A DNA stretch of 64,000 bases from the NCBI GenBank assembly GCA_002087915.1, contig LWDP01000003.1:1-64000 (forward strand). Reading direction: 5' to 3'. The position numbers and the translations under genes are program-made. How positions within the stretch are numbered: position 1 is the first letter of the stretch; every line of letters starts with the position of its first letter. Positions 7,969 to 17,480 of the stretch are shown here, piece after piece. The notes below the pieces were generated by a model. The model made no database searches and had not been told where the DNA came from. It saw only the letters and a list, made by a program, of their open reading frames with translations. Origin of the DNA: Enterospora canceri (taxonomy: Eukaryota; Microsporidia; Enterocytozoonidae).

Positions 7969-9690
7969 CTACAGTTTGGCCTGGGTCGTGGATACGTCGT
8001 AGAAGCGTCTGAATGCCTCGTTCCTTTCGTACAGCTCGTCGAAGGAGCCTGCGTCTCCGAGGGTCTTCTGGTCGAAGAAGAGGACGCGGTCGAAGAGCGA
8101 GAGCGCCCTCAGGTTGTGGACGATGACCAGAACCGTCTTGCTCTTGCACCTGTCCACCACGTTCCCCAGCATCTCCTCCTCCGACTTCTTGTCCAAGTTT
8201 GCTGTTGGCTCGTCCATCAGCATTATTGGTGCATTCTTTGCTATAGCTCGCATAAATGCTATTTTCTGTCTCTCGCCCCCACTGACGTTCTTCCCCCGTG
8301 ACCCAACAGGCGTGTCGTATCCGAGCTTCTTGAAGAGGCCGTGGTAGTTGAACTCGTCGCACAGCTCGTAGATTCGCTCCTCCTTTATCTCGTTGTCTCC
8401 TGCCTTGATGTTCTCGCAGATTGAGACGTCGAACAGCTGTGCTTCCTGTGGGACGTAGGCAATCAGCCTCCTCAGGGCAGTCATGTCGAGTGTCTGGTAC
8501 TCGATTCCGTCTATCTCAAGCAGTCCGCTGTACCTGTGGAATCCAAGAAGCATCTTCAGGAAGGTCGACTTCCCACATCCATTTGTCCCAGTCACCGCAA
8601 TCTTCTCGCCCTTCCTTATTTTTGCATTTGCCTCTGAAAATATCAGTTTGTGCCTGTAGGCGAAGGAGACGTCTCGTGCCTCGATGCCTCGCTCAAACGA
8701 GCCAATTGCCAGGCGGCCCTCTGTCTCCTCTGGGCTGACGCCGTCAATCAGAGACTGGTTGAAATTTGTGTAGTGGGTCACCAGTGCCGCAAACTCCCTG
8801 GATATGAACTTGATGTTTGTGTCAAGCTTCTTGACGAGACCAGCAACCACGGCCACCTTCTCGAGGGCGTCCTCCTCGCTGCTGAAGGTGGCGCCCTGGT
8901 ACTCGTAGAAGATGAATATCGTAAGAAGGACGAAGAGGGCATCTGTGACGAAGTTGCCGAGTTCGAAGGTGACCCAGAAGAACTTGTTGTAGAAGTTCTG
9001 TCTCTTCTGCGCCCTGTAGTACTTCCTGAGCTCGTCGTCGATGTTCTCGTAGGCGACAATTCGCTCGTAGTTGAAGAGGACGTCGAACATCTTCTTGGCG
9101 TTCTCCTCGTTTCCCTCGTTTCCCTTCCGCCTGAGGTCGGCGCGGATCGACTGGAGGAAGCAGATGCTGAGGACGAAGAGGCCGATGCAGACGACGATCT
9201 TGAGGGCGCTGGCGGCCGGGAGGGAGGTGCAGACGTCGAGGAGGAACCAGACGACGAAAAGGAGGTTGAGGAGGAAGTGGATTGTGAGGGTGGTGAAGAA
9301 CATGCTCATGGCCACAGACCGCCTTTGGACGCAGTACTGCTTCTCCCCTGTTCCAAAGCGAGTGAACTCGTAGAAGGGGATTCTGAGGATCTCGCCCAGG
9401 AAGTCGGCGTACGCCCTTCTGACGCAGTAGGAGACGAGATACGTGCTGAACATGTCGACTGCGAATTTGAAGGTGAATGCGACCAGGACGAAGAGGCTGA
9501 TTTGGATCAGGGCCGCCCTGGTTGTCTCAGTGAGGTTGGCGTACGACATCGTGGTCTTGATTGCCATTATTTCAAGATAGTTTGCCAGGATCAGCAAAAC
9601 AAGTGCTGGGATGAGGAGCAGTCTGATCTCCCGGAATGCCCAGACGTATCTGACGAAGTGATCTCTTAGTTTTCTCAGTGTTTGTATCAT
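7969..9690 (-). CDS. ATM1-like half ABC transporter with intact ATPase motifs
   Basis: This encodes 573 residues with the same layout as its downstream neighbour: about six membrane spans, an NYERIVAY loop typical of the ATM1 subfamily, and a C-terminal nucleotide-binding domain. Walker A is GTNGCGKST (Lys374), Walker B is MLMDEP with the catalytic Glu494, and the H-loop His525 is present. Its signature is VSGGE rather than LSGGQ. In a heterodimer this weakened signature would face the degenerate Walker sites of the neighbour, leaving the second site canonical, as in TAP1/TAP2-type transporters. ATG 9690 is seven bases after CCC and gives a length matching its partner; a longer frame to 9750 exists. 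About 256 bp with no visible gene lie upstream. Confidence 0.85.
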   Translation of the reverse strand: MIQTLRKLRDHFVRYVWAFREIRLLLIPALVLLILANYLEIMAIKTTMSYANLTETTRAALIQISLFVLVAFTFKFAVDMFSTYLVSYCVRRAYADFLGEILRIPFYEFTRFGTGEKQYCVQRRSVAMSMFFTTLTIHFLLNLLFVVWFLLDVCTSLPAASALKIVVCIGLFVLSICFLQSIRADLRRKGNEGNEENAKKMFDVLFNYERIVAYENIDDELRKYYRAQKRQNFYNKFFWVTFELGNFVTDALFVLLTIFIFYEYQGATFSSEEDALEKVAVVAGLVKKLDTNIKFISREFAALVTHYTNFNQSLIDGVSPEETEGRLAIGSFERGIEARDVSFAYRHKLIFSEANAKIRKGEKIAVTGTNGCGKSTFLKMLLGFHRYSGLLEIDGIEYQTLDMTALRRLIAYVPQEAQLFDVSICENIKAGDNEIKEERIYELCDEFNYHGLFKKLGYDTPVGSRGKNVSGGERQKIAFMRAIAKNAPIMLMDEPTANLDKKSEEEMLGNVVDRCKSKTVLVIVHNLRALSLFDRVLFFDQKTLGDAGSFDELYERNEAFRRFYDVSTTQAKL

Positions 9691-9946
9691 TCTATAGGGC
9701 TGTATTTTTGCTACAAATATTTTGAAACAACGAAAACACGATGGTGCCACTGCTCCTTCTCTCTGCCACTGTTGATGACTGCCACCCTCTTATCCAAATA
9801 ATCCAAAAGTGCTAATTAAATAGAGTCTGATAATGATGGAGATAGGTGTAGATGACCCAGGTGGTTCATTGATCATTTTTATTTCACAGGTTGCTGAATT
9901 GTTTATGACGTAAATAAATAAAGAGGAAGAATCAAAAATTACCCTG

Positions 9947-10159
9947 ATGGAGCAGAGGAAAATATACGCGAGTCCAAGCAGGGAGATGGCGACTACGCCA
10001 GTGAAGGGCGCATTGGTGCAGAGCAGGAACAGGCTGGAGGCATTTCTGACGCAGCTGGACAGCAATATGCGAAGAGGCAGGCGGGTGGAGCCAGGAGAGA
10101 AGAGAGGCGATTCCAGTTACGGGGATTTGTGCAGGGGTGTTGAGAACATGAAATTCTGA
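9947..10159 (+). CDS. Small basic protein, unknown function
   Basis: This encodes 70 residues rich in Arg, Ser and Glu, with no recognised domain. CCCTG directly precedes the ATG, matching the start signal of the genome. It opens a run of three very short genes on the plus strand (9947-10560). Confidence 0.5.
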   Translation: MEQRKIYASPSREMATTPVKGALVQSRNRLEAFLTQLDSNMRRGRRVEPGEKRGDSSYGDLCRGVENMKF

Positions 10160-10192
10160 AGAAGAAAGGACAAAATGGGAAATTTAGCCCCA

Positions 10193-10354
10193 ATGGTGGA
10201 GCAACAGAACACACAGGAGCAGAGTGAGACGACTGCGGCCTACAAGGACATAGTGGGGAAGCTGGAGGAAATTGAGAGGGCTTTCACGACTATCAAGACG
10301 ACTCTGAGTGACCTTGAGGCCGACTTCGAGAAGCATGAGGTGGTGCCACAATAA
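10193..10354 (+). CDS. 53-residue coiled-coil protein
   Basis: This encodes 53 residues; from residue ~17 to 48 there is a heptad-like helix (YKDIVGKLEEIERA followed by TLSDLEADF). Size and shape fit small subunits of helical assemblies such as DASH or BLOC-1, but I cannot assign one. GCCCCA lies just before ATG 10193. An in-frame ATG at 10175 would add six residues but lacks the motif. It follows the 70-residue gene by 33 bp. Confidence 0.5.
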   Translation: MVEQQNTQEQSETTAAYKDIVGKLEEIERAFTTIKTTLSDLEADFEKHEVVPQ

Positions 10355-10398
10355 ATTTGTTCGTATCTGTCTTATTTGCATAAACATTTATGACCCCT

Positions 10399-10560
10399 AT
10401 GGTTGAGAAGAAGGCAAAGGAAGAGAAACAGATAGAAGAGATAAAGGAGGGTGTCTCGCGGCTGTTTGAGGAGATGAAGGAGTCCATGAATGAGATTCTG
10501 GATCGACTTGTGAAGGTGCAAACGAGCATTAATGAAATCAGGAGCAAGAATGCAGAATAA
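10399..10560 (+). CDS. 53-residue coiled-coil protein, second of a pair
   Basis: This encodes 53 residues, the same length as the preceding small protein, and it also begins MVE. Almost the whole chain is a charged helix with hydrophobic heptads (VSRLFEEMKESMNEILDRL). CCCCT directly precedes the ATG. It may be a structural partner or a diverged copy of the 10193 gene; by eye the two align only weakly. The stop is 4 bp from the stop of the convergent transporter gene. Confidence 0.55.
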   Translation: MVEKKAKEEKQIEEIKEGVSRLFEEMKESMNEILDRLVKVQTSINEIRSKNAE

Positions 10561-10564
10561 ATGG

Positions 10565-11479
10565 TCACTTTTGCCTAGATGTGTCGTAGGAGTAGACGAA
10601 GCCAGAGATGACGCCGATTCCCAGACTCAGCAGCTTCAGCGGACTCCTTGTCTCGTTGAACCAGAAGATTGCAGCCCCAGAGAGACACAGTTTGTTTGAA
10701 GCACCCAGCATCGAATACGCCGTGGAACTGAGTGTCTTGAGAGTCCATGCTGCAGAATAGGCCGTAATCAACGCAGTTGCAGAGGATGCAGCCACGAGCA
10801 ACAACACCGGTGCTCTCAAATGGCTCTCTTTTACCTCTCTTTCCAGCACTGATGACAAAATGCCTAGAATTGGTATTGTCAATAAATTGGTGTAGAAAAC
10901 TGACTCAATTTTCGATCTATTTTGGTCCATGAGCATTTTGAGATGGAGAACGTAGGCCGTGGTAGCAAAGATGTTCGTGGCCATCCACGCGTAGCCAACT
11001 GCGCTATTCCTTGATCCAAATTCTGCTGTCCAGGATGAACAGATCATGATCACAAATGCACCATATCCAATTGGAGAAATGCGTCTTCCAAAACAGTACT
11101 GCTCTAGCAGTGCAACCAGAATGATTGATCCATTCTTGTAGAGCGTATAGAGACTCACGTCAAAGTAGTAAAGGGCCTTCATGTTTGAGACAATCATTGC
11201 GCCCAGAAACCCAGCTGTGGGAAGCCACCTTCTTGCAGAAGATGCCTTGATTTTCTCACCAGTCTTCATCATTATGCAAAATGAAAGTGTTGCAATTACG
11301 GTCGATTGGATTGCCGTGAGCAGGAAGTGTCTTCTGAATCCGAAGCCATAGACGATCTCCTTGTTGATCAGGGACGTAAGCACAGACGAGAAGAAGTAGA
11401 TGTTGGCACTGTAGAACTTATTCAATTCCATTTTGAGTGAACAGGCAAATGGTTTCAGTAGCCTATGAAACAGGAGCAT
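10565..11479 (-). CDS. GDP-mannose-type nucleotide-sugar transporter (VRG4-like)
   Basis: This encodes 304 residues with about ten hydrophobic segments, as in drug/metabolite-superfamily transporters. VRG4-family marks are present: a LYTLYKNGSIILVALLE segment, FYTNLLTIPIL, and GASNK near residue 265 in place of the GALNK nucleotide-binding motif. VRG4 brings GDP-mannose into the Golgi for protein and lipid mannosylation. It is divergent from UGP1, with 44 bp between starts. An internal ATG at 11431 is an alternative start. Exact sugar specificity cannot be read from sequence. Confidence 0.7.
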   Translation of the reverse strand: MLLFHRLLKPFACSLKMELNKFYSANIYFFSSVLTSLINKEIVYGFGFRRHFLLTAIQSTVIATLSFCIMMKTGEKIKASSARRWLPTAGFLGAMIVSNMKALYYFDVSLYTLYKNGSIILVALLEQYCFGRRISPIGYGAFVIMICSSWTAEFGSRNSAVGYAWMATNIFATTAYVLHLKMLMDQNRSKIESVFYTNLLTIPILGILSSVLEREVKESHLRAPVLLLVAASSATALITAYSAAWTLKTLSSTAYSMLGASNKLCLSGAAIFWFNETRSPLKLLSLGIGVISGFVYSYDTSRQK

Positions 11480-11523
11480 ATATCTCTTAGTGGCTCCTTA
11501 AAAGCAATACTACAACCACTCCT

Positions 11524-12915
11524 ATGTCTAGCAGCGACTACTACAACCAGAAGCAGCTGAAGAAGATGGTTGACGAGATGGCTGGTCTGAAACAGAAGCA
11601 CCCAAATCCAGACGAACTTGATTCGTTTCTGGGCCTGTACAAAAGATGGCTTCAGGAAAAGAATAAGAAAATTGATTGGGAGAAGATAGAGCAGCCAAGA
11701 GGAGTCATCTTCGAGTACGAGAAGTTGGAGGAGCCATCTGATCCACGGGCACTGCTGGACAAGCTGGCCGTGTTGAAGCTGAATGGTGGTCTTGGGACCA
11801 CAATGGGGCTGTCTGGGCCAAAGAGTGCAATTCGCGTCAGAGACTGCGACAACTTCATTGATTTGGTCGTGGTTCAGCTCGATCACCTGAATTCGCAATA
11901 TGGGACGAGTGTCCCTCTGGTGCTGATGAACAGCTTCAACACGGAGACGAGGACAAGGAAGCTGGTCAGCAAGTACGAGAACATCAAAATGTTCAAGCAG
12001 AGCCAATGGCTGAAAATCAGCGAGGAGAATCTGCTACCAATTTCACACCGTGATAAATATTATCCGCCTGGCCACGGTGACATCTTCGAGGGCCTGTGGA
12101 AGTCGGGGATGCTGGACGAGCTGCTTTCGGAGGGAAAGGAGCACCTGTTTGTGAGCAACATCGACAACCTGGCTGCCACGGTGGACTTGCGGATTCTCGA
12201 GAAAGTGGCCAAAGAGAAACTCGATTTCTGCCTGGAAGTCACCAAGAAAACCAGGGCGGATATCAAGGGCGGAACACTGATCCACTACGAGGACAAGTTG
12301 AAGCTGCTTGAGATTGCAATGGTTCCAAAGGAGCGACTTGGTGAGTTTGCGTCGGTGAAGAAGTTCAAGATCTTCAACACGAACAACGTGTGGATCAATT
12401 TGAGGGCACTGAAGGAGAGAATCAGCAGCATCAGCCTCGACATCATCACAAACAGGAAGATTGTGGGAGACGAGCACGTGATTCAGCTTGAGACGGCCAT
12501 TGGGTCGGCCATCAAGTGCTTTGAGAACTCAGCCGGGTTTCTGGTTCCACGAAGTCGCTTTACGCCTGTGAAGACGTGTTCTGACCTGTTTCTGTGCATG
12601 TCGAACTTGTATAGCACGGTGAATGGGACACTTGTGGTCAACAAGAAGCGAATCAACCCAAATTCACCGATTGTGAAGCTCGTTGGATCCAACTTTGGCA
12701 AAATCAAGCGATTTAGCAGCTCGTTCAAGGACATTCCAGACATTGTGGAGCTCGATGTCCTGGCTGTGACTGGAAACGTGGTATTTGGATCAAATGTGGT
12801 TTTACGTGGAATTGTGATCATTTGTGCGCCTGATGGCGGTAGAATTGATATCCCAGATGGATCAATTCTCGAGGACAAGGTGATGTTTGGGAATCTGCCA
12901 ATTACGGACTGCTGA
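11524..12915 (+). CDS. UGP1: UTP-glucose-1-phosphate uridylyltransferase
   Basis: This encodes 463 residues, close to the usual eukaryotic length. The nucleotide-binding motif KLNGGLGTTMGLSGPKS lies near residue 90, PPGHGDIF near residue 180, and NIDNLAATVD near residue 215. The enzyme makes UDP-glucose from UTP and glucose-1-phosphate in the cytosol, feeding glycan, trehalose or wall synthesis. The ATG follows a C-rich stretch (CCACTCCT). It shares a short divergent upstream region with the nucleotide-sugar transporter. Confidence 0.9.
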   Translation: MSSSDYYNQKQLKKMVDEMAGLKQKHPNPDELDSFLGLYKRWLQEKNKKIDWEKIEQPRGVIFEYEKLEEPSDPRALLDKLAVLKLNGGLGTTMGLSGPKSAIRVRDCDNFIDLVVVQLDHLNSQYGTSVPLVLMNSFNTETRTRKLVSKYENIKMFKQSQWLKISEENLLPISHRDKYYPPGHGDIFEGLWKSGMLDELLSEGKEHLFVSNIDNLAATVDLRILEKVAKEKLDFCLEVTKKTRADIKGGTLIHYEDKLKLLEIAMVPKERLGEFASVKKFKIFNTNNVWINLRALKERISSISLDIITNRKIVGDEHVIQLETAIGSAIKCFENSAGFLVPRSRFTPVKTCSDLFLCMSNLYSTVNGTLVVNKKRINPNSPIVKLVGSNFGKIKRFSSSFKDIPDIVELDVLAVTGNVVFGSNVVLRGIVIICAPDGGRIDIPDGSILEDKVMFGNLPITDC

Positions 12916-12950
12916 AAGTAAATCAGAGGATGATTGTGTTCTTTAATTTG

Positions 12951-15089
12951 CTACAGAAAGACGCCTTTGACGGTTTGGATCAGTTCAGGGCTGTTGCTGC
13001 TGATCTTCATTCTGAGAGTGGTGTGCTTTCTGTAGGAGACGTCACCATCCAAAACAATCAGATCAGTCCCATGCATTCCAGTCATTCTGAATGAGTTGGT
13101 TTCAGCAGTGAGAAGCAGATTTGCTTTGGTTACGACCTGGGCAATTGCCTCCTCAGTGGTGCAATTCAGCTTCATTGTGATTTCTTCAGCATTTTCAGGC
13201 GTCTCTTTGATTTCAAATGGCATTGCATAATCCAATACTGTTATACAAAATGCATCAAGTTGGATTGAATCAGTTTCAACGTAGTCTACGTCATCTTCAA
13301 GTGCAATCTGATACTCAAAGACGCCATTGAACACGTCTCCAGCCTGGCAGTCTACTTCAATTGTGGCCGTATTTCTGTCATCCACCTGTGTTTCATACAC
13401 CTTTTTCTCATTGCTTATTTTTAGTAGGGCAGAATTCAGCACAACTTTCTCAAGGGTGTTTTTGATTTCAAATTCAAGGGAAACTGATCCATTTTGGATT
13501 ATTTTGGTGACTGAGACTGCGAAATCAGCATTTTGACTGGTGAGAAGAATTGGTCTGCATCTCTTCTCAGTGACGGCTGCTTCAACAGGCTCCTCTTCCT
13601 CCTTGATTGTCACGTACTTGAGAACTTCCTCCTTGAGATCACCCAATTCATCAAGATCAAATGGGCCCTTTTTCAGGTTGCTGTTGGATGAGAGGAAGGT
13701 GGAGAATGGGGATGCCTCTAAATGAGACAGAGTGGCAATTGTTGAGAACCTATCATCCAAATCGTACAGTGTTTGAAATGCACATGTTCTGACGTGTGTG
13801 TTATCCAGAATCAGTCTGTTGTAAACATGAATGAGATCTTTTTGTTTTGTAAGGTGTTTTCCAAGAATACCTAGGATTTCCATGGTGAGTTGGAAGTGCT
13901 CTGGATCCTCGAGATAGAAGGCAAGGAACTCGATGATGTTTTCCTTTGCTTCTCCACTCAACTTGGTGAGCACTTTTCCAATTTTATGCAACAGGTATTT
14001 TTTAAACAAGACGTCTCCTCTTTCAAGCAGCGACTTCCTCAGAAATGTGACGTATTCGTCACAAGACGTCTTTGAAAGCTTCTCCATTGTGTCGATTGCC
14101 ATCTTCTTGTAGCCGTTTGACATGGAAGAGAGATATGGCTCCAATTTGAGTGCCAATTTCCTGACAGATGACTCGTCTCCTGTCCTGAGGAGTGTCACAA
14201 TGGCCAACATGCTGATTGATGTGTTCGTGCTGTGAACTAAGTCTTCTATTTCTCTGTTTGCGTGTGCAACCTTATTTGGATACTTTATGCTTAATTCGCC
14301 TAGAATTTTCATAGCAGCCAATGCCCTGGTGTCATCTGATCGTAAAAGCAGCCTAATCAATTTTACCGCCTTTGGAACATGAGGGGATGCAACTTCCTGT
14401 TCAATCTGTGCCAATGATTCGCATGCTTCTAATATAATGACGTCATCCTGTTCTGGTCTGATTAAATTGATGATTGCTTGATAGTTCTTGTTTCTCAATG
14501 CCTTCCTTATTTCCATCAATCCAGAATATTTGTTGATTGGAAGTGTATTGAAAAATGATGTGTGATAATCAGCCAGATCGTGCAACACTCCTCTTTTGAT
14601 CTTCATATTCTTGAAATACTCGCTACAGAGAATCACACTAGTATCTGCTGTGTTTTCATTCATCATTGCCTGTTGAAGATATTTCATGAAATCACCCAGC
14701 ATTTTCTGAGGCAAATTGAGAAAGAGGCTTCTCAGACCAAGATTCTTCAGCTGTGGATTCTTGTAGCACAGTTTTGAATCAATTTCCCTAGAAATGGAAT
14801 TGATTGTGATTATACCCAAATTCTCATTATATCGGTGTAGTTCAATTAGAAAGAGATACAGGTAGTTCTTAAGATACAGGTCAGTTGTATCGAATCCCTT
14901 CAGTACAATAATCAGGATGTTTTTGAGGTGTTCTTCTGTAAATTTCTGTCTTGGTAAATTGTACACAATCTGGTTCAACACCTTCACACACATCCTCGAA
15001 ACCACAGGTGGCTTGCTGAATGCGTCTTGCAGCTGCGATATCAAATCAACAGGCATCGTCAGCTCCAAACTAAATGCTTGCATTTTCAT
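12951..15089 (-). CDS. SEC21: Coatomer gamma subunit
   Basis: This encodes 712 residues, somewhat shorter than yeast Sec21. The helical adaptin-type trunk fills about residues 1-480 and includes the gamma-COP stretch STNTSISMLAIVTLLRTG. A charged linker near 500-520 leads to a beta-rich C-terminal appendage. Gamma-COP is part of the COPI coat for Golgi-to-ER vesicles. ATG 15089 directly follows CCCC. Confidence 0.8.
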   Translation of the reverse strand: MKMQAFSLELTMPVDLISQLQDAFSKPPVVSRMCVKVLNQIVYNLPRQKFTEEHLKNILIIVLKGFDTTDLYLKNYLYLFLIELHRYNENLGIITINSISREIDSKLCYKNPQLKNLGLRSLFLNLPQKMLGDFMKYLQQAMMNENTADTSVILCSEYFKNMKIKRGVLHDLADYHTSFFNTLPINKYSGLMEIRKALRNKNYQAIINLIRPEQDDVIILEACESLAQIEQEVASPHVPKAVKLIRLLLRSDDTRALAAMKILGELSIKYPNKVAHANREIEDLVHSTNTSISMLAIVTLLRTGDESSVRKLALKLEPYLSSMSNGYKKMAIDTMEKLSKTSCDEYVTFLRKSLLERGDVLFKKYLLHKIGKVLTKLSGEAKENIIEFLAFYLEDPEHFQLTMEILGILGKHLTKQKDLIHVYNRLILDNTHVRTCAFQTLYDLDDRFSTIATLSHLEASPFSTFLSSNSNLKKGPFDLDELGDLKEEVLKYVTIKEEEEPVEAAVTEKRCRPILLTSQNADFAVSVTKIIQNGSVSLEFEIKNTLEKVVLNSALLKISNEKKVYETQVDDRNTATIEVDCQAGDVFNGVFEYQIALEDDVDYVETDSIQLDAFCITVLDYAMPFEIKETPENAEEITMKLNCTTEEAIAQVVTKANLLLTAETNSFRMTGMHGTDLIVLDGDVSYRKHTTLRMKISSNSPELIQTVKGVFL

Positions 15090-15128
15090 GGGGTCGCAAA
15101 CAAATAAAATTTTACAACTGTTACTGAA

Positions 15129-17054
15129 TCAATGCGCATGATAAAGTGCCTGAATTTTGTTGCAGATTCCTTGGACTTGTTCCACCTTCTCTGCCTCCTT
15201 TCCACTCGCTATTCCGTTCTTGATTTCCACAATCCCATCCACTATGATCTTCTTGTTCTTCTCTTTCACGTCTACGAAGTATCCTTTCAATGCATTGATT
15301 AGTGCCTCTTTCTCTTGCATTTTAAGAAGGCGAATGCTCTTTGAGGTGTCTCCTAAGTCGTCCAATGCCTTGAAGAGTGCCATTGCCACGATATCACTGC
15401 AGTAGTCATTTTCCCATTCTATGACAACCTCATCCTTGTCACTGAAAACCAGAACATTTTCAATCTGAAACTTCCCATTCTCTTCGACTGCGTCAAAATC
15501 ATTGATCAATATGCTTCGTACCAAATCAAATGTCGAATTAAATGGTATCTTCTGCCTCTGTGTGAGAGTGACCGCCATGAACTCGTTTCCAATTGCATCA
15601 TCCAACTCGTAAACATCCACATCTTTACCAGTTTTGACTATCAATCCATCGAATTCAGTTTTGGCTGTATGAACCCTACAATCATTTCTGACCAGAACTG
15701 GAACACCTGCCTCTTCTCCATTTCTGAGCGTATACAACTCCATTTCAATTCCATCCTTCTCGTTCTTCGCCTGAATTGAGTTCTTCAGTCGCATCATTTC
15801 AGTTGCCTCTCCATGTACGAAAAACAGGTGATTTGGCATACAGTCGTAGATGAATTCAGCATTCTGGGTGTAGTCGACGTGGGCACTGAATGAGATGTAT
15901 TCGACTGTCATGTTGAGCTTGAGCATCTGTCCACGCTGTGATTCGATTTCCTTTGGCTCTTTCAGAATCTCCTTGGCGAGTGTGCCATCTACGGAGTATC
16001 CTGCGATTATGACACCATTCTTTGAGTCACCACACCACCTTTCAAAGAGGTCGCGACTGACTCCAGACTGCAGCATTCCAGGAGATGCCATTATGACACA
16101 CGATCCACCGTCTCGGACAGCCCTGGCGTCCTTGATGTTCTCTACGTTCTTGAATTCAAATGGATTTCTGGTCAGGCTGAGTCTCTGCATTCTTTCATTC
16201 ATCATGTTTATGTAAGTTTGATAGATTCCCATACACTTTTTAGCCAATGCAGAAGCATAGAAAATTGGGATCTTTTTCAGGCGAGGATGCTCTTCCCAGT
16301 GCTCGTCCAGGATCAGCAGCAGCTCCTGTGCTCTTCCTAGTGCAAAAACAGGCAGGAGACACTTTCCGCCTCTTTCTACCACATCCGTGACCACTTTGAT
16401 GAATCGCGCCTCTCTTTCCACCCTGGGAAGGTGACACTGTGTTCCGTAGGTGCTTTCAGTCACCAGAATGTCCATCTTGCATCCTGGTGACTCCGCACTT
16501 TTCAGGTGCCTGTCATCTTCTTTGCTGAAATCACCAGTGTACAGCAATTTTGTTTGTTCTATTTCAAGCATAAACATTGCTGCCCCTAAAACGTGACCTG
16601 CATTGAACGCAGTCATTTTCACTCCTTCTAACACCTCTATGACCTGATGGTAATCGATTGGTGTTATTTTGTTATAGCAGTTCTCTAGATCCTTTTCTGT
16701 GTAGAAATCCTCATCTGAATTTGAGTTTATAATTCTTATGTAGTCGTTGAGAAGCCATCTCAAAATTGCCTTGGTTGGGTGAGTCATGAACACTTTCCCT
16801 CTGAAATTCGTCTTCTCCGTCAGAAAGGGCAATGCAGCAGCGTGGTCCAAGTGAAAGTGTGTGATGAAGACAGCGTCTATTTCTTCCAAATTCACCAAAT
16901 CGAGAAATGGTAACGAAGAGACGCCTGTATGAGCAGGATGGACACCACAGTCCATTAGGAACTGCATGTTTTGATATTTGATGTGCAGACAGCTTCTTCC
17001 GACTTCAGCACCAGCTCCAAGTGGTTTTATGAAGATTTGTTCGTTGTATGGCAT
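15129..17054 (-). CDS. YSH1: Cleavage/polyadenylation endonuclease CPSF-73
   Basis: This encodes 641 residues. The metallo-beta-lactamase zinc motif HFHLDH is at about residue 70, followed by the beta-CASP region (GHVLGAAMF, LLYTGDFS, LVTESTYG) and a C-terminal domain. CPSF-73/Ysh1 cuts pre-mRNA before poly(A) addition. Key metal ligands are present, so it should be active; its inactive partner CPSF-100 lies at 28295. CCCATAA precedes the start. Confidence 0.9.
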   Translation of the reverse strand: MPYNEQIFIKPLGAGAEVGRSCLHIKYQNMQFLMDCGVHPAHTGVSSLPFLDLVNLEEIDAVFITHFHLDHAAALPFLTEKTNFRGKVFMTHPTKAILRWLLNDYIRIINSNSDEDFYTEKDLENCYNKITPIDYHQVIEVLEGVKMTAFNAGHVLGAAMFMLEIEQTKLLYTGDFSKEDDRHLKSAESPGCKMDILVTESTYGTQCHLPRVEREARFIKVVTDVVERGGKCLLPVFALGRAQELLLILDEHWEEHPRLKKIPIFYASALAKKCMGIYQTYINMMNERMQRLSLTRNPFEFKNVENIKDARAVRDGGSCVIMASPGMLQSGVSRDLFERWCGDSKNGVIIAGYSVDGTLAKEILKEPKEIESQRGQMLKLNMTVEYISFSAHVDYTQNAEFIYDCMPNHLFFVHGEATEMMRLKNSIQAKNEKDGIEMELYTLRNGEEAGVPVLVRNDCRVHTAKTEFDGLIVKTGKDVDVYELDDAIGNEFMAVTLTQRQKIPFNSTFDLVRSILINDFDAVEENGKFQIENVLVFSDKDEVVIEWENDYCSDIVAMALFKALDDLGDTSKSIRLLKMQEKEALINALKGYFVDVKEKNKKIIVDGIVEIKNGIASGKEAEKVEQVQGICNKIQALYHAH

Positions 17055-17073
17055 TTATGGGATAAAATTCAGA

Positions 17074-17451
17074 TTATTGCATATTTTTCAGAATAAATCC
17101 GCATATTGGAATTGCTACTGGGCCAAGTGTGCTAGCAACCATCTTAAACGAGTATTTGTAGAAGTGTTTGAGTGGTCTAAACTTCATATTGGCTACTATG
17201 TGTTTCAGGCTAGCAGTATTCAACTCAAAAATATCAATATTATTGCTAAGTTGGTTTGTTTCTGTTAACATTTCGTAATTGTTGATGATAATTTTCAATA
17301 ATACCAGGTTATCATCTACTATTGCATCGTATAATAGGTTGAATCTCTTCATTAGTTCATCTGTTTTGTTTCTTACTATAAGTAGGTGTCCAAAGTGTGC
17401 TATTATACACATTATTGTAATAAATATTACTTTTACCTTGATAATGTGCAT
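17074..17451 (-). CDS. Small protein with N-terminal hydrophobic segment, unknown
   Basis: This encodes 125 residues that I do not recognise. Residues ~5-25 are hydrophobic (signal peptide or anchor) and a second hydrophobic stretch lies near 108-122. The middle is rich in Asn, Leu and Ile. GCCC touches the start codon. It sits between YSH1 and the HEAT/TOG-like gene on the same strand. Confidence 0.55.
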   Translation of the reverse strand: MHIIKVKVIFITIMCIIAHFGHLLIVRNKTDELMKRFNLLYDAIVDDNLVLLKIIINNYEMLTETNQLSNNIDIFELNTASLKHIVANMKFRPLKHFYKYSFKMVASTLGPVAIPICGFILKNMQ

Positions 17452-17480
17452 GGGCTATGTAAACAAAAACAATTCTGAAT

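Noticed and set aside
8650..9669. 339-codon plus-strand frame
   Set aside because: Antisense to an ABC transporter with intact motifs; Glu/Asp/Val-rich shadow typical of reversed membrane codons.
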